From Mesobacillus jeotgali (GTDB lineage Bacteria; Bacillota; Bacilli; Bacillales; Cytobacillaceae), in the NCBI RefSeq assembly GCF_031759225.1, contig NZ_CP134494.1, positions 4,028,501-4,092,500 on the forward strand: a stretch of DNA of 64,000 nucleotides. Reading direction: 5' to 3'. This document shows positions 1 through 7,121 of this stretch, in pieces (positions within the stretch are counted from its first letter, which is position 1; each line of letters opens with the position of its first letter). Below the pieces are notes generated by a model. It was not told the origin of the DNA. It was given only the letters and a program-made list of their open reading frames with translations, and did not search any database. A program made the translations under genes and the position numbers.

Positions 1-270
1 GATATCAAAGGCAATCTGATGCAGGCACTTGGAGGCAGCGCAGCCCTCAAAGATACTTTAACAGAAGAGCATTCCATGGAATCACTTTACCATCTATATG
101 GAAACCTGCTTCAAATCATCGGGAATTCAATGCAAGCGATCTCAGGCATCATCGAGCTTCGGGGCGGGGAAGGGGAAAATATCAATACAGCCGGGAGTTG
201 GATTCAGGCTACAGGCTCCATTATTGAGGCGGTTGGTTCTACAATAGATTTTTTGGATGAAACTGGTTGA
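1..270 (+). CDS. C-terminal part of a repetitive small protein, DUF6944-like
   Basis: The frame is open from the first base, so the start lies outside the window and only about 89 C-terminal residues are seen. The protein is rich in Gly, Ile, Ala and Gln and repeats short phrases of the type G-N-x-(L/M)-Q-A and G-(S/T)-x-I-x-A-x-G-S, for example GNSMQAISG and GSIIEAVGS. This resembles the DUF6944 repetitive proteins of Bacillus, whose role is unknown. The family assignment is from memory of the pattern and is not certain; the coding call itself is good because a DUF2188 gene follows in the same direction 91 bp later. Confidence 0.55.
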   Translation, partial: DIKGNLMQALGGSAALKDTLTEEHSMESLYHLYGNLLQIIGNSMQAISGIIELRGGEGENINTAGSWIQATGSIIEAVGSTIDFLDETG

Positions 271-361
271 ATAGCAGAAATATTCTTGTTTCCTTCAAAA
301 CAACGAGGGTAAATTCATAATACCTTTTACAGGTAATCCAGCAATCCAGGAGGTAATGAAC

Positions 362-628
362 ATGGCAAAAAATAATGACAACCGTATGGAACGTGAAGAT
401 TACTTTAAGGACCGGGCTGGAACAGATGATGCCAGATTCCATGCCGTGCCTCATGATGAAGAAGGATGGGCTGTCAAAAGAGAAGGACAGGATGACCCGG
501 AATTTACTACTGATTCTAGATCCGAGGCTGTGAGCGAAGCTAAACGGATGGCTGAAGAAGCTGGCACGATGGCCTATATTCACGATGAAGATGGGAAGAT
601 TGAGGATCAGGTCAATTACAGCAGCTGA
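362..628 (+). CDS. DUF2188 domain protein
   Basis: Small, acidic, soluble 88-residue protein. The central part (H-A-V-P-H-D-E-E-G-W-A-V-K-R-E-G) followed by a Ser/Glu-rich helix and a C-terminal I-H-(D/G)-E-D-G-K-I-x-D segment is the typical DUF2188 fold seen in many Bacillus proteins of unknown function. A strong ribosome site AGGAGG lies at 349-354; an ATG at 356 is too close to it, so the ATG at 362 is preferred. A strong hairpin follows the gene. No partner gene is evident. Confidence 0.8.
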   Translation: MAKNNDNRMEREDYFKDRAGTDDARFHAVPHDEEGWAVKREGQDDPEFTTDSRSEAVSEAKRMAEEAGTMAYIHDEDGKIEDQVNYSS

Positions 629-652
629 TAATTTCAAAAGGATATTACTAAT

Positions 653-686
653 GTTAAAGCCTTGCAGATTGCTGCAAGGCTTTAAC
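653..686. terminator. bidirectional intrinsic terminator
   Basis: Perfect 15-bp inverted repeat GTTAAAGCCTTGCAG / CTGCAAGGCTTTAAC with a 4-nt loop, between the convergent DUF2188 gene and the oxidoreductase gene. It ends 3 bp before the oxidoreductase stop codon and probably serves both. Confidence 0.8.
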
Positions 687-689
687 AAA

Positions 690-1253
690 TTATGCTTTTA
701 AAACATCATGGTCTACATAACGCTCGCCATTCAGTTCACTGATGACATTGATGGCTACCTTCGCACCGTCTCCAGCTGTTATGATTGTGTGCATGCTGAC
801 GCCTGCGCAAGTACCTGCAGCCCAAACGCCTTCAACATTTGTCTTACCGGCAGCATCTACATCAAAGATTGTCTTGATTCTTGGCTCTGTGCCATCTTTT
901 GTCGCAAGACCTGATGCTTCAGCTACATCTGTCATCATGCCTGAAGCGATGATGACATGCTTTGCTTCATACTCGCCATTTTCAGTCACGACTTTAACGC
1001 CGCTGTCTGTTTTGCTGACAGAAGTAACTGTCGTTTCAACGAACTCGGCACCGAATTTCTTCGCCTGCTTGATTCCAGTCTCGACCAGGTCTGGGCCTGC
1101 GATTTCAGGAGCACCATAGTGGTTCTCCATCCAAGCACGCTTCGTTACACTTTTATTGTTGTCCAGCACGATTGTTTTCTTGCCAGCCTTTGCTGCGAAA
1201 ATCGCTGCGCTTCCGCCTGCAGGTCCAGCTCCGATAATTGCTACATCATACAT
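690..1253 (-). CDS. small FAD-dependent oxidoreductase, thioredoxin-reductase-like
   Basis: The 187-residue protein starts with a dinucleotide-binding motif GAGPAGGSAA (residues 8-17) and ends with the second FAD-binding signature V-W-A-A-G-T-C-A-G followed by I-x-A-G-D-G-A-K-V-A, as in thioredoxin reductases. It is much shorter than TrxB (about 315 residues): the NADPH domain and its redox CxxC are missing, so it is a one-domain flavoprotein and unlikely to reduce thioredoxin by the classic route. Such short versions are common in Bacillus and appear intact. Ribosome site AGGAGG lies just upstream of the start. Substrate unknown. Confidence 0.75.
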   Translation of the reverse strand: MYDVAIIGAGPAGGSAAIFAAKAGKKTIVLDNNKSVTKRAWMENHYGAPEIAGPDLVETGIKQAKKFGAEFVETTVTSVSKTDSGVKVVTENGEYEAKHVIIASGMMTDVAEASGLATKDGTEPRIKTIFDVDAAGKTNVEGVWAAGTCAGVSMHTIITAGDGAKVAINVISELNGERYVDHDVLKA

Positions 1254-1339
1254 AGGAAAAATCCTCCTTTTTCTATTTCAATATAATCATAACAAATTCC
1301 TTTCCATAAGCGAATATTTTAAACCTAGGAGTTTTTTCA

Positions 1340-1372
1340 CAAAAAAAGAACCCAGCCAATAGGATGAGTTCT
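1340..1372 (-). terminator. terminator of the ABC permease operon
   Basis: On the minus strand, AGAACTCA and TGGGTTCT form a stem with one G-U pair, followed by seven T. It begins just after the stop codon of the last permease gene. Confidence 0.7.
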
Positions 1373-1375
1373 CCA

Positions 1376-2290
1376 TTACTCTAACTTTATGCGCGGATCC
1401 ACCACTCCATATAGGATATCTGCAATCATATTGCCAACGATCATAATCGTCGAAAAAATCATCGTCAGGTTCATCACCATCGCATGGTCCCTCATATCAA
1501 TAGCCTTGATAAATAGCTGGCCAATGCCAGGATAAGTGAAAATCGTTTCAACAATGATCGCTCCGTTCACTAGATTGACCATATCAAATCCAAGAAAAGT
1601 CACTATCGGGATTAAGGAATTTTTCAGAATATGCACATTGTAGATCCTTTTTTCGGAAACACCGATAGCTCTCGCCGTCCTCACAAAATCCTTGGTGCTG
1701 TTATCGATGATGTCATCCCGTAAAAATTGTGTATATGTCGCCGTGGCCACGATTCCGAGGACTGTAGCCGGCAAAATAAGATGATGAAGCTTGTCAAGCC
1801 AGTATTCAAGAGTCCCTTCAGGAACAGTAATATCAACAGATCCATTCGAAGGAAACCAGTTCAGTTCGAATGAGAAAAAATAGATGGAATAGACAGCAAC
1901 GACAATCATCGGAAATGAAAGGCCAGTATAATTTATTCCGCTGATCAACCGGTCACCTAATGTGTTAGGATGACGGCCAGCATACCTTCCCATGAAGAAA
2001 GAAAGAACATAGGTGATCAGTAAAGATGCAACTCCCAAAATAAGCGTATTTTTCATTTTCTCCTTAAGAATCAAGGTAACGGGGACACGGTAGTAGGAGG
2101 ATATCCCGAGATCACCTGAAATGTAACTCATGATCCATTTTTTATACTCCATCCAAATAATAGCCAAATCATAGTCAGTGCCCATCACCCTTGGCATCAT
2201 CATGTATAAAAAGAAGACGACCATGGAGGTCAGGAGCAAGTTGGGAATGGCAATCAGTACTCTTTTAATAGAAAACATTAATAGTTTCAT
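1376..2290 (-). CDS. ABC transporter permease, oligopeptide/nickel (OppB/DppB) type
   Basis: The 304-residue protein has an N-terminal membrane segment with the OppB-type start (I-K-R-V-L-I-A-I-P), then a BPD_transp_1 core with about five more membrane helices. The loop motif R-T-A-R-A-I-G-V-S (EAA-like, contacts the ATPase) is at about residues 213-221, and P-G-I-G-Q-L-F and V-D-P-R-I at the end are usual for the family. It is the last of three permease genes; 18 bp separate it from the one before. No substrate-binding protein or ATPase gene is adjacent, so the substrate cannot be inferred beyond the peptide/nickel superfamily. Confidence 0.85.
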   Translation of the reverse strand: MKLLMFSIKRVLIAIPNLLLTSMVVFFLYMMMPRVMGTDYDLAIIWMEYKKWIMSYISGDLGISSYYRVPVTLILKEKMKNTLILGVASLLITYVLSFFMGRYAGRHPNTLGDRLISGINYTGLSFPMIVVAVYSIYFFSFELNWFPSNGSVDITVPEGTLEYWLDKLHHLILPATVLGIVATATYTQFLRDDIIDNSTKDFVRTARAIGVSEKRIYNVHILKNSLIPIVTFLGFDMVNLVNGAIIVETIFTYPGIGQLFIKAIDMRDHAMVMNLTMIFSTIMIVGNMIADILYGVVDPRIKLE

Positions 2291-2308
2291 ATTCTACCCT
2301 CTCAAATA

Positions 2309-3328
2309 TCAATCTGATTTTTGTTCATTGACCAACCGAAAAGAAGCAGCAGATATTTCCTTTTCCTGGTCAACATGTTTGATTTCCTTCTTTTTCTTCA
2401 TTTTATTGATGAAGTCGATATTCTCATAGGCCAAACTTCTTTCAAGTTCTTTTTTCATCATGTTCGTGACTCCGATCAGGAAAAAGAAGAATATCATTGT
2501 ACTCAATACAATCCATGGATACTGCATCATGACCTTGAAGTTTTGGCCAATCAGCCCGCCCCATTCATTTGATAGAGTCTCTGCCACAGGCCGTTCCCCG
2601 GGCGGTGTAAAGATGCCGCCTTTCGTCCTTCCTCCCATGAAATATTCAAAAAGGCCCAGATGCATGATCATGATCAAAGTACTTAACATCTGCTGAACAA
2701 ACATCAGCAGTCCCGTTGATTTTAAAAATGGCCAGATATGTTTGGTTAGCACATGAGACCGGCTGCCTCCCATTAAATAGGAAGACAGTACAAATGATTT
2801 TTTTTGCATGACTTCAATGAAGTCAATCGTGATCAGCACGATAGCCGGATAGGCAATCAATGTTAGCACACCGATCTGATAGGCTGCGGCGGTCCATACG
2901 GGGATTCCCGTATACTGGCCTGTAACTGGCCTCATTAAAAACAGGACAATGATCAAACCCGGCACATAGCGGAATCCCAGGAAGAAATCCTTAAAGTAGA
3001 CTTTTACTTTTGGCAGCCAGAGGGCAACCATTATTCCAGTTGTGACCCCAAATACAATCCTCGTTGCTGTTATAACGAACACAGCAGCAATCGTGAACTT
3101 AGCACCGTATAGATGGATATAGACCATGTCCTGCCCGTTCCGGTCCGTTCCCAATGGGTGGTCAAGCGTGGGCGGGGTTGGCGCCTTGCCTATAACGGTT
3201 CCATTTGAATCGTACAGGAAAAACTCTTCATTATATTCTTTGTCGCCATACAAAGGATACATCAGGCTGACAATGAACAGTCCGAGTATCAATAGGAAGC
3301 CAGTAATTGTTTTCTTGTAATTGCTCAT
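2309..3328 (-). CDS. ABC transporter permease, OppC/DppC type (divergent)
   Basis: 339 residues. After an N-terminal membrane segment comes H-P-L-G-T-D-R-N-G-Q-D, the hallmark of OppC/DppC permeases, then several membrane helices. The ATPase-contact loop is weakly conserved (S-S-Y-L-M-G-G-S). The C-terminal tail after the last helix is highly charged (a run of Lys) and longer than usual. The start overlaps the end of the preceding permease gene by 4 bp, which suggests translational coupling. With the two OppB-type proteins it may form a heteromeric channel; the ATPase must come from elsewhere. Confidence 0.8.
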   Translation of the reverse strand: MSNYKKTITGFLLILGLFIVSLMYPLYGDKEYNEEFFLYDSNGTVIGKAPTPPTLDHPLGTDRNGQDMVYIHLYGAKFTIAAVFVITATRIVFGVTTGIMVALWLPKVKVYFKDFFLGFRYVPGLIIVLFLMRPVTGQYTGIPVWTAAAYQIGVLTLIAYPAIVLITIDFIEVMQKKSFVLSSYLMGGSRSHVLTKHIWPFLKSTGLLMFVQQMLSTLIMIMHLGLFEYFMGGRTKGGIFTPPGERPVAETLSNEWGGLIGQNFKVMMQYPWIVLSTMIFFFFLIGVTNMMKKELERSLAYENIDFINKMKKKKEIKHVDQEKEISAASFRLVNEQKSD

Positions 3329-4191
3329 AGATGGACCTCATCTTTTCCGCGATAGACATGGGCAGTGATTCTTGCCAGCAAATCAACGAAAAGAATTGGC
3401 ACTGCGATCAGGACGCAAAAAACAATCACTGACGGAGCATCTTTCGTGAAAATAGTATCCATATCTTTTGTGAACCCCTGGAGAGCAAATAAGTATTCAA
3501 TCAAAACGAGATTGGACAGAAGGATCCAGATTAAAGTCCTTAACTGGATGACCGCCATTGGCAATACATTGCGAAGGATATGCTTGAAATATATGGTCAG
3601 GTTATGCAGCCCCTTCGATTTCGCAAAAATGACATAATCCTTTTCCCATTCGCTTTCGATTTCTTTGATCAGAAACTGTGCCATAAAGAAGGATGGCAAA
3701 AGCGACACAACCAAAACAGGCATCAAATAGGATTTTTCGCTCAATCCATAAAGCCTGAACAGCTTGATCCCCGTTTCCTTATACATGTAGATCACCACGA
3801 ATTGAAGGATGAAAATGATCAATAAATCAGGAACAGCTTCACTAAAATTGATCAAGTCCTTCATCTTTGATTGGATTTTTTTCGGAGTGATGATAAAAAG
3901 CCCTGTAAGGATGATGCCTCCCGTGACCATCGCCAGCAAGGAAAGACCGAGAAGCTGCAGGGTATAAAAATAACGTTCTGCAATATTTGTTGTCATCCAT
4001 TGATGGATAAGCAGAGAAGGATTGAACCGAAATATTTGTCCAGTTACGTCCTGCAGAGAACCTAGAAAAAACTCCGGTCCAAACATCAGCCTCTTTTCTT
4101 CAACATAAAAAAGCCGAGGAATGGATAGGAATAATACGGTTCCCGCTAAAATACACAATCCTCTGAACAGGTAATGAACAAACAACTTCAT
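3325..4191 (-). CDS. ABC transporter permease, second OppB-like protein
   Basis: 288 residues, about six membrane segments. The cytoplasmic loop F-A-K-S-K-G-L and the following I-L-R-N-V-L-P are recognisable EAA-loop elements of the binding-protein-dependent permease family, but overall conservation is low. It is first in the three-gene minus-strand operon and has a separate promoter region of about 160 bp shared with the divergent YwaF-like gene. Having two B-type and one C-type permease is unusual for this family and may mark a specialised exporter or importer. Confidence 0.75.
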   Translation of the reverse strand: MKLFVHYLFRGLCILAGTVLFLSIPRLFYVEEKRLMFGPEFFLGSLQDVTGQIFRFNPSLLIHQWMTTNIAERYFYTLQLLGLSLLAMVTGGIILTGLFIITPKKIQSKMKDLINFSEAVPDLLIIFILQFVVIYMYKETGIKLFRLYGLSEKSYLMPVLVVSLLPSFFMAQFLIKEIESEWEKDYVIFAKSKGLHNLTIYFKHILRNVLPMAVIQLRTLIWILLSNLVLIEYLFALQGFTKDMDTIFTKDAPSVIVFCVLIAVPILFVDLLARITAHVYRGKDEVHL

Positions 4192-4354
4192 TCCATGGCC
4201 CTCCAGGAATATTTTTATGTTAAACGATGCTTGTGGAGAGAAAGTTTCACTAACTGAAGAATTTTGCTTAATACTAAAAATCAGCCTGTAATATGTTAAA
4301 GTAAGAATGTGATTTGGAAGAATTAAACTTATCTGTGATTGGGGGGAAGAGCTT

Positions 4355-5089
4355 ATGAGGGAACTCTTTGAGCCGGGTACAGAGGATGTCTTTCAGCTAT
4401 TTTCCAGTGTCCATATGTTTACGCTTGCGGCTTTCCTGCTTATGGCTATCCTGCTCTTCTTGTTCCGTAAGCCGCTGAGAAATCCCCGTGCCAACCGTAT
4501 TGCGCGGTTCGGATTATTTTTTGTGCTGATTATTTCTGAAATCAGCCTGCAAGTCTGGCTTTGGTGGAGCGGCCATTGGAGCTACCAATACTCGCTGCCC
4601 CTTCATCTGAGCAGCATCTCACTCATCCTCTCCGCCATTTTACTTTTAGCAAGAAACTATGCATTATTCGAGTTCACCTATTTTGTCGGTGTCGGCAGCG
4701 CCCTGCAGGCGATGATCACGCCGGACATCAGCCTGTATACCTTCCCACACTACCGCTATGTCCATTTCTTCATTTCCCATGGAGGAACCGTAATCGCCAA
4801 CCTGTTCATGGTATTTGTGGCCGGATACAGACCGACCGGGAAATCTATTTTGAAAGCATTTCTCTGGCTCAACGTCTATACACTGATCGTCTTTATCACC
4901 AACTCCCTGATTGAAGGAAACTATATGTACATCTCTGAAAAACCAGTCAATCCATCGCTGATTGACTATCTTGGACCATGGCCGTGGTATATCCTGTCAC
5001 TGGAGGTTATCGCACTGATCACCTTCGTGCTCTTGTATCTTCCCTTCTGGGTAGCCACCAAGATACATCGGGAAAAACAGCATGATTAA
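4355..5089 (+). CDS. ywaF: YwaF-like (TIGR02206) integral membrane protein
   Basis: 244 residues with about seven hydrophobic segments. Features of the TIGR02206/YwaF family are present: an early F-x-x-x-H-M-F-T, the segment L-P-L-H-L-S-S-I-S, a Gly-rich helix with Q-A-M-I-T-P-D, and Y-L-G-P-W-P-W-Y near the end. Function is unknown. A GGGGGGAAG ribosome site precedes the ATG. It is divergent from the permease operon and is followed by a clear terminator. Confidence 0.8.
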   Translation: MRELFEPGTEDVFQLFSSVHMFTLAAFLLMAILLFLFRKPLRNPRANRIARFGLFFVLIISEISLQVWLWWSGHWSYQYSLPLHLSSISLILSAILLLARNYALFEFTYFVGVGSALQAMITPDISLYTFPHYRYVHFFISHGGTVIANLFMVFVAGYRPTGKSILKAFLWLNVYTLIVFITNSLIEGNYMYISEKPVNPSLIDYLGPWPWYILSLEVIALITFVLLYLPFWVATKIHREKQHD

Positions 5090-5094
5090 CCTAC

Positions 5095-5122
5095 AAAAAG
5101 CCCAGAGGTCTCTGGGCTTCTC
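5095..5122. terminator. terminator after ywaF-like gene
   Basis: Ten-base-pair stem AAGCCCAGAG / CTCTGGGCTT with a 2-nt spacer loop, between convergent genes. A-run on one side and T/C-rich sequence on the other allow use in both directions. Confidence 0.7.
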
Positions 5123-5144
5123 TCCATCTTCAAATGTTAGCTAA

Positions 5145-5636
5145 CTACCAAGTCAAACGCTGGAGTTTTATATTATCAGCAGCTACCGGATATCCAGAGC
5201 CGAACGAATCTAATCCTGGATTGCCGTAAAATGGATAGCCATCTTCCTGATATCCTCCGGGTCCTATTGGGTAGCCGCTTCCCGCCGGACCTGGATATCC
5301 TCCTGTCCCCACTCCCGGATAACCGCCTATATTGCCATCCGGGTAACCTCCGAAGCCTGGTCCCGGATAACCGCCTATATTGCCACCCGGGTAACCACCG
5401 AATCCTGGTCCAGGGTAACCACCGAATCCTGCACCAGGATAACCGCCAGGAGGAAAATAAGGTACTCCTGGGAAACCTGCTCCCGGATATCCGAAAGGCG
5501 GCGGTGGCAATGGACGGGGATTTGCCAGAGCACCGCCAAGAAAACCACCCGCTAAACCGCCCAAAAACGGCAACCAGCCAAGACCAGCGCCAAATCTATA
5601 ATCATTTCGTTGATAACCATTCACGTATCGATACAT
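5145..5636 (-). CDS. Gly-Tyr-Pro repeat protein, possible spore-coat/surface protein
   Basis: 163 residues. The N-terminus is basic and aromatic (MYRYVNGYQRNDYRF), followed by a Gly/Ala hydrophobic stretch and then many G-Y-P-G and G-P-G-F-G-G-Y-P-G repeats, ending in a short non-repetitive tail. The low-complexity Gly-Tyr-Pro composition is like spore coat and exosporium-associated proteins of Bacillaceae, but there is no cleavable signal peptide or known domain. A strong AGGAGG precedes the start. Function is inferred only from composition. Confidence 0.7.
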   Translation of the reverse strand: MYRYVNGYQRNDYRFGAGLGWLPFLGGLAGGFLGGALANPRPLPPPPFGYPGAGFPGVPYFPPGGYPGAGFGGYPGPGFGGYPGGNIGGYPGPGFGGYPDGNIGGYPGVGTGGYPGPAGSGYPIGPGGYQEDGYPFYGNPGLDSFGSGYPVAADNIKLQRLTW

Positions 5637-5763
5637 ATTTTAAGAACCTCCTCTTCTCCCATACTTATGCATGTTCCGCCAATTTTGTCTGGGCCCCACT
5701 TCATGCAAACAGCTCAGCTTAATAAACCGGAACAAGCGGAGATCCTGTGACCAGATAAGGTTG

Positions 5764-6204
5764 TTATTGGATATCTAATTCCATTACCGTTGAGACAGGT
5801 TTAAAGCCCAATTTTTCACAAAGGATTCTTGAAGGATTGCCGTCGAACACATTAATCTGGATTGTCCTGATTCCCAGCGCCTTCAACTCATTAATCGCCG
5901 CTGTCGCAAGATCCAAAGCGACACCTGACCTCCTGAATTTTGGGAATACATATGCACTAAGCAGATTCCCCATGACCTGGCCCTTTACAGCGTTCCAATC
6001 TGTAGCCAGCAAGATCCATCCCCTCACCCGTCCGTTTTCTATATCGATGAGAAAATAGCCCCCATTTTGGATTATAGGCATAAAAAGGTTATATGCATTC
6101 TGCACACCATTTTCAGCGTATCCCATCGAGCTCTCCTTCATCACTTTGCCAGACAACTGAACAATATAGTTTGCCTCTGCCTGGGTTGCTCTCCTGATCG
6201 CCAT
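5764..6204 (-). CDS. GNAT-family N-acetyltransferase
   Basis: 146 residues with the GNAT fold: an N-terminal R-R-A-T-x-A-E strand-helix, a central beta strand ending in N-L-L-S-A-Y-V-F-P, and the acetyl-CoA loop K-F-R-R-S-G-V-A (residues about 89-96, matching Q/R-x-x-G-x-A), then N-V-F-D-G-N-P-S-R-I-L-C-E-K-L-G-F, the usual motif B. Substrate unknown. It is a single gene just outside the mobile region. Confidence 0.8.
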   Translation of the reverse strand: MAIRRATQAEANYIVQLSGKVMKESSMGYAENGVQNAYNLFMPIIQNGGYFLIDIENGRVRGWILLATDWNAVKGQVMGNLLSAYVFPKFRRSGVALDLATAAINELKALGIRTIQINVFDGNPSRILCEKLGFKPVSTVMELDIQ

Positions 6205-6448
6205 ACTACATACCTCGATTCAAAACTAATATGTACTAATATATAGAAAGTCTCCGATATGAGTGCTTGTATTAAAGTATGGAAATCATATTCCTTTATC
6301 GTTTACTGAAAAACGCCTTCAGAAACACTTAATCAGGAGCAAGTCACTGCAATAAACAGGTCCATAAATCTGTTTTATATTTAACTTTTGCCAACAGAAG
6401 GTTATAATAAGAACAAGAACATACGTTCCTATACGGAGGAGAAGGTTT

Positions 6449-6817
6449 ATGGAAAGTTGGGAAGCAAGCTACATTGCAGGAGTTATTGACGGTGAAGGAA
6501 GTATTACCTTAACGAGAATGCATAATAAGGAACACCGCAGACCAATGATTTCTATTGCTTCAACAGATAAAGAACTATTGCTTTATGTTCAGACTTTAAC
6601 TGGAGGAGCCATTACAAACAAAAAGAATTATAAGCCTAACATACATAAGAATTCTTATACTTTGACCATAAAGAATAAAGATGAAGTCCTAACTACTCTA
6701 CACCATATTCAACCCTTTTTAAGAATTGAACGGAAGCGTCTGCGGGCATTATGGATAATAAATCACTACGAGTCAGTTACTCCACGCAATGGTAAATATA
6801 GACCTGAAATGTTATAA
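6449..6817 (+). CDS. free-standing LAGLIDADG homing endonuclease
   Basis: 122 residues with a single LAGLIDADG motif (I-A-G-V-I-D-G-E-G-S-I, residues 8-18; catalytic acidic residue in D-G-E-G). One-motif members work as homodimers and cut long DNA sites, spreading their host intron or intein. The gene has its own ribosome site (GGAGGAGA) and a TATAAT at about 6404. It lies outside any intron. If the Tn7-like element is removed it converges on ssrA about 130 bp away, and ssrA carries a small intron without an ORF; it is therefore a good candidate for that intron's endonuclease. That link is inference. Confidence 0.85.
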   Translation: MESWEASYIAGVIDGEGSITLTRMHNKEHRRPMISIASTDKELLLYVQTLTGGAITNKKNYKPNIHKNSYTLTIKNKDEVLTTLHHIQPFLRIERKRLRALWIINHYESVTPRNGKYRPEML

Positions 6818-6872
6818 GCAAAAGTAGAATTTGAAGAATCATTCTTTAAGTTTTAAGAAAGCTCTTTTTTAC

Positions 6873-6916
6873 AATAAAAAAAGCATAAGCCTGCCATCTG
6901 GCAAACTTATGCTTTA
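6873..6916 (-). terminator. hairpin displaced from ssrA by the transposon
   Basis: Minus strand: AAGCATAAG and CTTATGCTT form the outer stem, TGCCA/TGGCA the inner stem, followed by seven T. It looks like a host intrinsic terminator. Before insertion it would have followed the ssrA gene directly and lain between ssrA and the convergent LAGLIDADG gene. Its outer arm reads TGTGA-AC-TAAAGCATAA outward from the element, close to the element's own terminal repeat TGTGA-CG-TAAAGCATAA. Confidence 0.7.
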
Positions 6917-6918
6917 GT

Positions 6919-6923
6919 TCACA
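6919..6923. repeat. target-site duplication, left copy (TCACA)
   Basis: TCACA directly before the element's terminal TGTGACG; the same pentamer follows the other end at 31866-31870. Five-base duplications are the rule for Tn7-like elements. Confidence 0.85.
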
Positions 6924-7010
6924 TGTGACGTAAGCCATATAATTTCTACTTAATCAAGCATATGGTTTCCATCCATTGATACTAAAGAGCTAAGCCATTT
7001 TTAGTTTTTA
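6924..7010. repeat. transposon left end with TnsB-type sites
   Basis: Starts TGTGACGTAAGCC. Three spaced sites share AAGC(C)AT: TAAGCCATATAATTTC at 6931-6946, CAAGCATATGGTTTCC at 6955-6970, and TAAGCCATTTTTAG at 6991-7004. Spaced sites are typical of one end of Tn7-like elements; the other end has a denser array. Confidence 0.75.
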
Positions 7011-7121
7011 GATTCATCTTGAACCTATAAATAAAAATAAAATTCCCACTAAAAAAGGCCTTATTTTTTATACTTTCGGAAACGTTATGGTTTATTTTTA
7101 TATCTTAGGAAATTTTATGAT

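Noticed and set aside
690..1253. Broken trxB copy
   Set aside because: Short length suggests truncation, but both FAD motifs, a start and a stop are in order and such one-domain flavoproteins are a known form.
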